Shown one piece after another: positions 7,985 through 19,900 of a DNA stretch of 51,792 nt (positions within the stretch are counted from its first letter, which is position 1; each line of letters opens with the position of its first letter). Below the pieces are notes generated by a model. The model was not told the DNA's origin. It saw nothing but the letters and a program-made list of their open reading frames with translations, and made no database searches. The translations under genes were made by a program, and so were the position numbers. Source of the DNA: Bacteroidales bacterium (lineage in GTDB: Bacteria > Bacteroidota > Bacteroidia > Bacteroidales > F082); assembly GCA_017466405.1 (NCBI GenBank), contig JAFTUF010000003.1, forward strand, positions 1-51,792, read 5' to 3'.

Positions 7985-10900
7985 CTTCACTACCAATCTG
8001 CAGTTTCTTGAATTGCCATCGATAGTGACTCTAATTACATATATACCTGCTGTTTCAAGAGCATCGATAGAATCGACATTGCTGTATTCGGCAACCTTAA
8101 CACCGAGAGCGTTGAATACTTCAACCTTATCGCATGTTGCTTCAAGATTGATTTCTCTGTCGGTTGTTGTTGGGTTAGGATAGATATTGATGTCGCTCAA
8201 TGTAGCTTCTTCAATATTCAAGATACCTAAGTTGAACATATAAGGTTCGTCGATTGAGCCTAATACTGCGTCGTTGGAGTAGTTGATTCTGTTGTTGAGT
8301 TCATAAACTGTTCCGTAGTTGACATCATAGTATTTGAATGTTAACTCTTGAACGTCTTCTCCATTGATTGTTAGGAATAAGATATATTGGTCTAATTCTT
8401 CAACATATACAGGGCGTGCGCTGCCGCGGCATTCACCGTTAGCGAAAGCTGCAATTTCGTAGTTGTCGTTTACGAGTTCGCCGTCGATGCTCAACATTGC
8501 TACTACAGTCATGTTGTTTGCAAACTTATTAGCATTTGATTTCCAGAATTTATTTTCTGAAACAGCATCCGACTTAGCAGATCTGCTGCTGCCTGCAGAA
8601 TAAACGAATGATGTTGCATTTGCTGATTTGTACATATAGCCTTGTCCTGGAGTCAACTCTGTTAAATCGCCAATCCATTTACCAAGATCTGAATCATAGA
8701 ATGATGTTTTATCTAATGTCTTGATAACATCATCATTAGCTGCTGTGGTGTGATTTGCGAGAGCCTCGTTGATGTCGAGTGTTTCATACAATGGATATGA
8801 GATCCAGTTCCAGCCAGCGCCTAAAGAAATTGTTGTTTCTTCGCGGTCCACGACATTGCCTGAGATTTCTATTGTTACACCTTCAGTTGCAGAAGTGTTA
8901 ATCATGTACATTTGTTTTGTTGAAAGGTTGAAATCGCCTATCCAAGCAGATGTTCCGTTACCGAGGTCTTGGTATGAAGAACTGTTGTTGTTGAATTTAC
9001 CTTTGATTTGTACACCATTAGTTCCGAGAGCGTTTTGTACTTTTTCGAGGCCTGTTTCATCTGAGAGGTCGATGTATGATGAGAACCAGTTCCAGCCGTA
9101 TGCGAGAGCTATCTCTTGAGTGCCTGATGTCATTATTACACTATATGTGCCGTCTTCGTTAGGGACAAATTCGAAGCCTTCAGCTAAGAGAGTTGTATTT
9201 GTACCATTTACTGCAGTTTCTGTGAATGTGCCGCCAGTGATAAGTTCACCAGTAAGTTTTTCTGTATCGTTACAGCCAATCTTTGTGTTAAATGTACCGC
9301 CTGTTACTGAGAACTCAGCATTGTAATGTACATTTGAGTCTGATACATTTCCAACAAATACAGAAGATGCATCTCTGCCGTTAGGAGCAAATTCACCTCC
9401 TGTTATAGATAATTTAGCTGTATTGTCAACAGATTGTACCCATAATTGACCGTCGAATGTACCGCCGTTGATAGTCATATCGCCCTTCCACAAACGTACT
9501 GAACGATAAGCAGGAGTTGATATTGTACCACCATTGATTGTTGATGAACCGCTATATTGGAAGATAGCGCAAATCATGTGAGTAGCGAAAGCTTGTTCAC
9601 CAAGATGTTCAATAGTACCGTTTTCAACTACGAGAGTACCTTCATTACGTACAGTATATGAACCCCAGCCAAAGGTTGGTTCGCCATTGCTTGTGTCTTT
9701 AAAGCTTATCTTACCATTGCCTGTAATAGTAAGGTTACCTTTGTTGCTAATCATCTGATATGATTCTGTACATTCTTTCTCTTGGCTGATTGTATAATCT
9801 GCTAAATCTAATGTAACAACTTTATCAGCTGCAACTGTTATACCTTCTGTAAGAACTATGTCTTTAAGAACTTTGATTTTATCACCATCTTGTGCTGCTT
9901 CGAAAGCTTTTTGCAATGATTCATATTTGTTGCCACCTTCAATTTGAGCTACATAAACTTTATCAACTACTTTGTATTTACCTTCTTCGTAAACAACTTT
10001 CTTATCTTGGTTAAGATTGTAATTGATTGTCAAATCTTCAGTTGTTGTTGCAAGTGTAGCTGCATCTGAAGTGAAGTTGATAGTACCATTATTAGTTAAC
10101 GTACCAGTAATATTAACTGTACCTGCATTGTTCATAGTACCATTAGCTGAAATATTGAAACTTTGTGTTGTTTCGAATGTTGATGCAGCATCAATATTCA
10201 TGATACCGTAACCTTCAAGTTTACTTGCAGCTTGACCGACACCCATACCGTTGTGGTTGTTAACAATAAGTTTTGCTCCGTTTACGAGGCTTATTGTAGC
10301 TGTAGCAGTGCCGTTTTCTGTTTCTGAAGCTGGACGACCTGCGATACCGAAGCCATTCTTAACAGTAAGATTTGCACCTTCATCTAAAGTGATAGTTCCT
10401 CTGTCGATGAGGTAATCAAGTACGATTGTTGAGTTCTTGATAACCAATGTACCGTCGTATTTGTTATCGGTTTCTTTTTCACGGCCTGAAACGTGGATAC
10501 CCAATCCGCTGTTTGCGTTAGCTGAAGCTGAAGTGAGGTTTGCACCGTAGAATGTAAGAGTTGCATCACCTTCACCGCCACGACCTACAAAGAACCAGTC
10601 TTTGCTCCAGTCAACTGTTGCAGTACCTGTGATAGTAACGTTTTTGCCATAGAGAGAAGCGTTCATTGCGATAGCTGGATCGCCTTGTTTCCATAACAAT
10701 TCAATTGTTTCACCGTCTTGAGCTGCGGTTACTGCATCAGCGAGGGATTTATATTTAGTCTCACCTATTTTAGCAACTGGTAACATAAAGTCTTCAGCTT
10801 CGTATGTGTAATTTGTTACACTATATACGTTTTCATTGTCTACCAATGCGCTTGCTGCTGCATCTGAACCTTTAGAGTTATCTACGATAGCTAATTCTAA

Positions 10901-13900
10901 TTTAACTTCGATATTAGGATTTGCATCAAGAATTTCTGGTGTTAAGTAAAGAGCACATTTGAAGTCTTCTACGCTTGAGCAGATATAATCATATTTCTGA
11001 CCCATTCCTACGCCTAGCATAACAGGGTAACGTACACCTTCTTCAATTGTCATTCCATCTACAGGAACTTTAACCCAACCGAAAGTACCATAGTGACCTG
11101 CGAGGTAGCATCCGTCAGCTGTGAAGCTGTCGTTTTCTATACCTGTGAAAGTGATAACGAAATCACCGTACCATTCAGCGTATGGGCTGTTTGTCATATC
11201 ATCTGCGTCTTGGTCAGCGAGGAACTGCATTACGAATGAGAGAGGCATGTCTGCCGTATTATCACCGTTGCCATAAACCATATAATCGCCAGCTGCAATT
11301 GTAGCCATTCCTAAGTTATTCACTGTTGCTGTAGGTTTTGCGCCGACAACGTAATTGTTGTTTAAGTCAGGGAGAGCAGCGTAGCCGTCAGCGCAGAAGT
11401 TAGTATTAGCGCCTTCAGCGGCATTGTTCTCTGGGTTGAACATATAGAATGTACCACCCTTGACAATGATAGATGCCTTATCTGCAGCTCTCATGTCGTC
11501 AATACAGTTCAACGTCATGTAATTTCCATCGTTATTAGGACCTGCACTCTGGAAGTAACCGCCAAGAATTGTAGCAGTACCATTTGTTACAGAGACAACA
11601 GATGAATCATCGCTGTAGAAGTTGCCGTTTTCAATTACAAGGTTGCCGGAATAACCGTCGGTTGTGCCTGCGGTTCTATGACCAACGATGATGGCATAAG
11701 CCCATGATTCACCTTCAGGGCTGGCATCAATTTTACCTTCACCAGTGATTGTTAAGCCGTCGCATACCCAGAATGCACTCTTTGAAGTTGTGTTATCCCA
11801 GTTGTCACTCAACTTAATAGTCTTACCATTCATGTTGAGGGTAATCATTCTTGGGCTAGCAGAATTGAAGAATGTAACCATATCATCAAGCACGATATCA
11901 TTAATGAGAACGATTTCATCACCGTCTTGAGCTGCGTTTTCAGCATCTTGGAGTGATGTATATGCTGTTTCACCGATCTTAGCAACTTTTGCTTTAACAA
12001 CACCGTATTTGCCGTCTTCGGTTTCTTCTATATCATAACCTTCAGCAACAACACTTCCAAATGTAAATCCCACTGAAGCTGAGTAGTCAACAATAACATC
12101 TGTTTCTGGATTGAAGTTTGTAAAGGTACCGCCGCTTACTGTCATGTTTATATCATAATTAGACTGACCAGCAATTGCATGTTGAGCAGGGAATAATGTC
12201 CATACAATATTACCGTGCTCAGGGTCTGCTGCAAAATCATAAGTACCGCCTTTTATTTCAACAGTTGCACCGAATCCTGACCATACAGCGCCAGAGCCTG
12301 TATAAACATCGCTTTCTTCTACAGAATCTTTGAATGTACCATCGTTTACTGTTACTTTTGCATTTGAATGAAGAGCCATGATACATGTACCGCCGTTGTG
12401 AGAAATAAATTCACCATCATTAACTGTAACTTCTCCACGAGTTTGGATACCTCCGTTACCGTTGATAAATTTACCACCATAGACTGTAAGCTTAGATGTG
12501 TTATCAACATCTATACAGTAAGCCATTCCAGTCCATCCGCCAGATACATTGGTGTAATTGCAATCTATTGTACCTTCTCCTGTGATAGTAAGAATAGCGT
12601 TGTTTTTAAGTGAGATAAGTCCCCAAACATCATCGTTATTTGTAAGGACATCTGTGCATTTATCAGAGATAGTATATGTTCCGAGGTTGAGGGTTAAAGT
12701 CTTGCCTGATATTGTGATAGGCTCTTTTAAGTCAACGTTCTTAAGAACTACGATTTCATTGTCGTCTTGTGCTGCATCGAATGCATCCTTTAGGCTAAAG
12801 TAGATAGCATCTTCAATCTGCGCAACGGCATCTGTTGGAGTGATAGGTTTACCATTTGCTGTTGCTGTAACATTCTCAACGGAGACTTCAGTCATTGTAC
12901 TTGCTTCGCCATTACCTGCGATATAACCCATATAATAGTCACTGTTAGAAGTAATCTCTACATTTGATGCAGAAATATTCTCCAATCTGTTTCCATCCTG
13001 TAACAGACCTGCAATAGCAGCTGCGCCACCGTATGCTGACCAAATGTCAACACCCGATACAGAACTGTTTGTGATTGGTGTGCCATTCTCGCCTGCGTAT
13101 CCAATGATACCACCACCGCACCAGTAGTGACATTTTATATAACTGCCATCATTAGCTGTAACTTTACATTTATCAATATCTGGATAGCCATGACCAACGA
13201 TACCGCCAACGTAACCGTAGCCTTCAACGTAAACATTACCTATAACCTCAATGCCAGCAACGACTGAGTTACCGCCAGCATTAGCAATGACACCAGCAAC
13301 ATAGCTACCGCCATGGCCGTTTGTTGTATTTGATGAAACATTTACATTATTGAATTTTATATTCTTGACTGTAGGAGTGCAATCCTCGGCATAGCTACCC
13401 ACGCGAGCAAAGAAACCAAGGTGGTCACCATCGGCATTGATGTAAAGATTTGAAATGGTAGGTATTGTTCCATCGGCTTTCTCGCCATAGAATGTACCAA
13501 GGAAGTTCTGATGGTCACCTACTGAATTCTTACCTATAGGCTCCCAGTTTTCGCCGGCAAGGTCAATGTCAGCTGTAAGTTTAACATACTTGCCCTTGTA
13601 CTGGTGACTGCCATCCTGAGTGTAAGTGTTAACATCGTCGCGGAAAGCTTTGAGCTGTGCTAGGTTACTGATAGTGTATGGATTATCAGCAGTACCTTCG
13701 CCAGGCAATATTGGAAGTGCATCAATAGCAGCCTGAGCCTCTGCACTCAAAGTATTGTTTGTGAATGTAGATGCAGTAGGAGCATTAGTTTCACTAAACA
13801 CGAGATTATTGATTGTGTTTTCAGTGATAGTAGCTGTAGCTCCGTTGTAAACCTTGAATCTTTCTGTACCGAAGTTGTTGCCGGTAACGGTAGACTTCGC

Positions 13901-16900
13901 AGAGTTGGCAAGATTTACTTTACCTGTAGTAATAGTGTTGTTAGTGAACTGCTCATTGCTACGCATTGTGATAGCGTATGCACCATCGGCAGTGTTGAAG
14001 GTATTATTTTTTACAACGATGCTAGTTCTTTCGTCCTCGTAGTAAACAGCGTAGCCCTTTGTATCGTTGAAAGTACAGCCGTCAATGGTAACGCCGTTTG
14101 CACCAGGAAGAACTGCATACTGACCACCGTTGAAAGTTACGTTGCTGATAGTACCAGACTGGAGACCGATACCACCTACCAAACCATCGGCAATATTGAT
14201 GGTAAGATCTTTGACGGTCAAGTTCTGTGCATCGTAGAACAGATAGTTACCGTTGCCAGCAGACTCGATGCTATTGACAGTTAATGTGTGGCCGTTACCG
14301 TCGATGGTAACACCGTTGATGTTGAGTGTGATGAGTGTACCGTCGCCAATGGTAAGATCCTCGGCGAACATAATCCACTTGTCAACAGTTACGTCACTAA
14401 GAATTTCAACTGTACCAGCAGTAGTTGTTCTTGCTCCGCCTGTTACGGCTGCAGCTGCCTTGATAGCATCCTGTACGCTAGTATCGTAAGCAAGGATCTT
14501 ACCTGTGTTATCTGTAACTGCTGCATATATCTTATTGATTTCGTCTGGGCCGTTGAGAACAACATCACCGCCACTAACTTTTTTGCCGTCAACCCAAAGT
14601 TCTACTTTAGCTGGCATGTTATCGATAGTAGGATCTGTTGTCCATTCCATAGTCCAGTATTCGTCTGTATTTGAAGCTGCGTCCAACTTAAGATTCCATG
14701 TGACATTTACATCGCCATCGATGATACCGCCTACATTGTTGAGGCTTGTTGTACCCATGACATCGCCATTTGCATCAAGCACCTTGATTACAAAGCTTTC
14801 TCTAGCATTGCCCCAAACTTCACCCCAAATAGCCTCTTTTCTAGTATAACCTGTGAAGTCATTGCCTTTAGAAACAATCCATACTATTTCTCCATCAACT
14901 GTAACGACTGTGTTAGATCCTTCCATCGAATCCCATTGTGAGTTGAACCACATAGCGCCTTTTTCAGGATCTGTACAACTGTTCATTACAACGTCGATAG
15001 ACTTGACAGAGCCACTGTTGATTTCAACTGCACCTTCTGGTGCATCAGCTGTGCCAGCGTAGTTGAAAGAACAACCTGAGAAAGTGATGTCAAGTTCATG
15101 GTTAGCACCGTTTTCGCTATAGCAGTTTACAGCACGGTCGGTATAAGTGAATGTACAGTTTGTTACTGTTACATTGCTTGAGCCGTATGTCCAGAAACTG
15201 TGTTCAACGCCATTAGCATTAAATGCACAACCTTCGAAAGTAGTAGGTGCATATAAGAAACGCAAACCGTTGATGTTACAGTTTTTGTAGGTTACTTTAC
15301 TACTGTGGTAGAGACCGTAATAGTTCTCGGTTTTGCCATTTATTGTAAGATTTTCAAAGTGAACTGTGGAACCCATCATTTCTTGAGAGCCCTTCTCCAC
15401 CCAGTCGGTAAGAGAAGTGTTTGCTTTATCGAGGGCTGTGAATGTAAGTTCTTTATTTGCAAATCCTGGTAAAGTGTAATTGCCGGTTTTGATGATAGTG
15501 ATTGTTGCACCGCTTTCAGCTGCAGCAACAGCATCAGCGAGAGAAGCATATTCTGTTTCGCCAATCTTAGCTACAGGGGCTGCGGGCTCGATAGATCCAC
15601 TTACGTATGCTGTTCCGTAGGTGTTGTTTTTAGTGTCCAAAATTTCAGAAACCTGAGCGTATGTGGTGGTTGTATTCAACTGACGCAAGAATACCTGACC
15701 CTCGGCTGTATTACCAGTAATATTCAACGTAGCATTGCCAACGTTGCCATTCTCTGCCAAGCAAAGAACACCATAACCTGCACCGATACCAGTGAAGGTG
15801 TTGCCTGTTATAGTTATTGAAGCGACTGTGCTTGAGTTGGTGTGGATACCACGCTCACAATTCTCAAACTTACATGCAGTTACAGTAAGGCTTGATGCAC
15901 GATTCTGGTGTACACCATAACGTCCGCTCAAATTCTGCCAAGTACATTCTGTAAATACAGCAGTCTCAGCATTCTCGCTATTGCTAACACCCCAAGGACT
16001 TACTGCTGTACCTATAAATGTACATTTGGTAAACGTAATATTCTTTGCAAATATCTGAAGTTCACCACTTGTATAGGCGTTTGAAGTATCGTCATCCTCG
16101 AACTTGAAGGTGACGCCAGTGACATTGACAGTCTCAACAGGGTCTGTAATGTTTACATTAGTTGCACCAATGAAGAACTGTGCAGTCTTATTGTTTTGGT
16201 AGCTGCGTTCGCTATCCTTAAGTATGACAACAGTTCCCTCTTCAGTACCGTCGTAGCTGCCGTTCGCATTTGCTCTGATAAGTTCATTGAACTCAGCATA
16301 GGTGTATTGGTTACTTGGAACTACTGTAACGTTATTAGCTGTTATGCCTTCAGGAATTACGAGAATTACTCCCTTAGGTAATGTAACTTCCTCTTCTGTG
16401 CTATAAAGCAATGTTACTGTAGAACCTGATGTTGCAACTGCAGCAGCTTGTGCCACTGTAATGTAGATTTTATTATCTACTAAAACGCCGCAGGCACCAT
16501 TGTCGTTTTTACATGTTGGAGCAACGTCTGATGTAACAGTTGTTCCGTTAGGATCACCATCTAAATCCAATTCAAACACACCTGTGTCTGAATATGTATT
16601 GCCCTCAAGAACTACGCTTTCACCGTATGTGAGAACGATAGCTGGTTTTGAACTTTCACCTCCAAGAGCAGAAAAGACAGTGTTCTTTACTGTAAGATTA
16701 GTATTTTTTGCTTTGTCCTCTGCATACATCTTGATACCACGGTAGTCGTCAAAAATACAATCATCAACTGTTGCATTTACATTACCGTATGCCCAGAGAC
16801 TGTATTTATCGTGTGAACGGTAGAATGTACATTCTGTATATGTTACTATGCCAGATGAAGCGTATGCTCCGTTGGCAAATACACAGTTTGTATATGTAAC

Positions 16901-19900
16901 TTTTGTAACGTCATAAACACCGAATGCTACGTTCATGAAACCAGCATTATCAATGAAACCACCTTGAGACTTGCTGAGTTTTAAGTCTTCAAATGCAACT
17001 TCCTTGCCTGTTGCTGTGATATAACCCTGAACATCGAGATAAATCTCAGCGTCGGTATCTTTACCAACAAAGTTTATAGAAGAGTAACTGCCTGAGAACG
17101 CAGTGTTCAATGTTACCTTGTCATAAATCTCAACAGTTACATCGCCTGTCATGCTGTTTGCTGCAGTGAGAGCGGCTGAGAGAGTTTCATACTCATTATT
17201 GCCGATTTTCACAGGAGCAATATAGTTGCCATAGAGACCTTCTGTGCTAAGACCAGTATCGTTAAGTTGAACCTTAACTTTACCTGTAGGAGCTGTTGGC
17301 ATTGTACCATTTGTTTCATATTCTGAAGTACCGATAGCGCACCAGAGACCGTCGGTGTTCTTTGCAGTCATAGTGTTGGTACCGTTGAAAACTAAAGAAT
17401 AATTTGCAGAAGCATTACGAGCTACTACAGGGATAAATGCGTCAATTTTACAATCTTTAATCGTAGTGGTTGATTCGTATGCTGCATCTACTCTGATACC
17501 ATATTTTGTGTCGAGAGCATCAATCTCCACATTATCAACCAAAACACCTTGTGCACTGCTAAGTGACATACCGCGGCCAGCGTTAGTTACTTTACAGTTT
17601 TGTACTGTAATATTCCAACCTGCAGTGTTTTGCAATAAAGAATGTACATTACTTGCTGTACAATTTTTTATAACAAGATTGTTTGCAGATTTCACAGTTA
17701 CAGGAACATCGTTGCTGCTTGCACCGGAACCTTCAAATGTACAATCTTGAATTGTTATGTTGTTTGGATAGTAATTGGTTTCAGTGGAAACAATGAATTG
17801 ATCAACATCGTCTGTTGGTTTGCAATTGAAGTTCTTTACAACTAAAGTACTTGGAGCATCCTTGCCGGCACGAGCAACAATTGTGATACCACCAGTAAAC
17901 TCTTTGTTATTACCGTTAAGAACAAAACTCTTATCAGCTGTTTGTGTGAAAGAAACTTTTTCTGCACAATCTGTTTGAAGAATAATTTCTTCACCATTTT
18001 GAACTGCGTCGATAGCTGCTTGGAGAGATGCATATTTTGTAGTTCCTATTTGAGCTACAGCATTGCTATATTCATATACATCATTGGCGTTAATGCTTTT
18101 AATTTCAGCATCACCTTCTTGTACGTTAGCTGCTGTTGTTTTGATAGTTGCATCTGTAAGTCCTTCACCACTGTCAAGAAGAATGTCAGCTCCACCTGTA
18201 GGAGTGCCTGTGAATGTTGTTTTTTCAACTAATAAAATAGTTCTACCACCTTCAACTGAAGAAAGAACGCGAACAGGAATTTGGTCTGCTGCTACATCAG
18301 CACCGCAGTTGGTAAATGTACATTCATTAATGGTGACTGTTTGTGTACCTGCTGCCTTGTGGTTAAGATTGACAGCCTTGTTCAAGTTAGAAAATGCTAC
18401 TTTTGTCAAAGTGATAGCACCATCAGCGTTAGAATAAACAGCTTCTTTGATAACGCCTTCAAATGCGCAGTCTGTCATGCTAATGTTCAATGTGCCTGTA
18501 GTGCCACTAATGAACACCTTACCCATATTATCGCAGTTTTCGAACACGAGATTAACAGTGTGTTCTGTTGCTTTAGTACCCCATGCGCCACAGCCATCAA
18601 GATACTTAACAGTTAATGTCATGTCGGCTGCGATGTCATTACCTCCGTTAGGATCTGTATTGCCAAGGTCGAAATCACGTTCTGTATCACCTGACACGTA
18701 TGCATCATTACCATAAACTGTAAGTGTATTTGTTACAGGAGCGTGTTGAAGTGAACCAACGTTAGCATCTGGTTTACAATAAAGAATAGCATTTGCCTGA
18801 CCAGCTACAGCTTCAACTGCTGCTTGAAGTGTTTCATAGTAATTTGTACCATCTGTTACTGTATTTTCGCCAAACATTGCACTATAGTTGTTCTCATTTA
18901 ATGATGAAGGGAGAACTATATGTTCTGCAAAAGGTTGAGCGATAGTTACGTTATCAGCTGTATATCCATTGCTATTTAAAGTAACACCCATTGGCAATAC
19001 AACTTCTTCTGTAGTGTCGTAGAGCAATGTTACTGTTTCACCGGCTTTAACTTCTTTTGCAGCTTGTGCCACTGTAGTGTAGATTTTATTATCTACTAAA
19101 ACGCCGCAGGCTGCATTGCTGTTGCTACGGTCAACAACTTTCATTGTGGAAGCTATGTTGTTGCCTTCTGCATCTTGTGCTATGAAAGTAACACCTTCGC
19201 AGTTGGCGTCAGTACCTGAGTCTAATTCTATATGAGCTGTAGTATTGTTATAGGTGTTGCCAATCAAAGTGATAGATTGTGCATAACCAACAGCTACAGC
19301 AGGTTTTTCTGTTACGTTTTCTGTGAAAGTTGCGTTTTCTACTGTCAAAGTAGATGTGACAGATTCTTCGTCTTCTGAGTAAACTTTGATACCTTTTTTG
19401 CTATCGACAGTACCGCCGGTAACAGTTACGAGAGCATCGTCATAAACCCACAAACCGTATTCTGAGCTATTTTGGAATGTACAAGCTGTGTAAGTTGCTG
19501 TACCGCCACTTGTACAAGCTCCATTTTCAAAAGTACAATTTGTATAAGTTGCCACTCCACCTTGGAGAGAGAAGTAGTTACCCATGTGGCCGGAGTTGCC
19601 AGACCATGCTGGATTAGCTTTTGCCAAAGTCAAGTCTGTGAAAGCAACTGTCTTGCCATGAGCTGCTAAATAGTCGCCGCCAGCAGTTTGGTTTACTGTG
19701 AGTTTAGCTCCTTCAGCCTTTCCTACGAAGCTGATAGAAGTGAAACTGCCGCCATTGAGTTCCATTCCGTCGGTAAACACACCTTCGCCATAAATCTCAA
19801 CAGTTACATCGCCTGTCATGCTGTTTGCTGCAGTGAGAGCATCAGCTAAGGTAGCATATTCTGTTTCACCAATCTTGGCTACTGCAGGAGCAGCAAATGT

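Noticed and set aside
18063-18437. Several plus-strand frames of 60-128 codons inside the giant beta-helix gene
   Set aside because: They are antisense shadows of a repetitive gene; none has a promoter, signal or recognisable motif.
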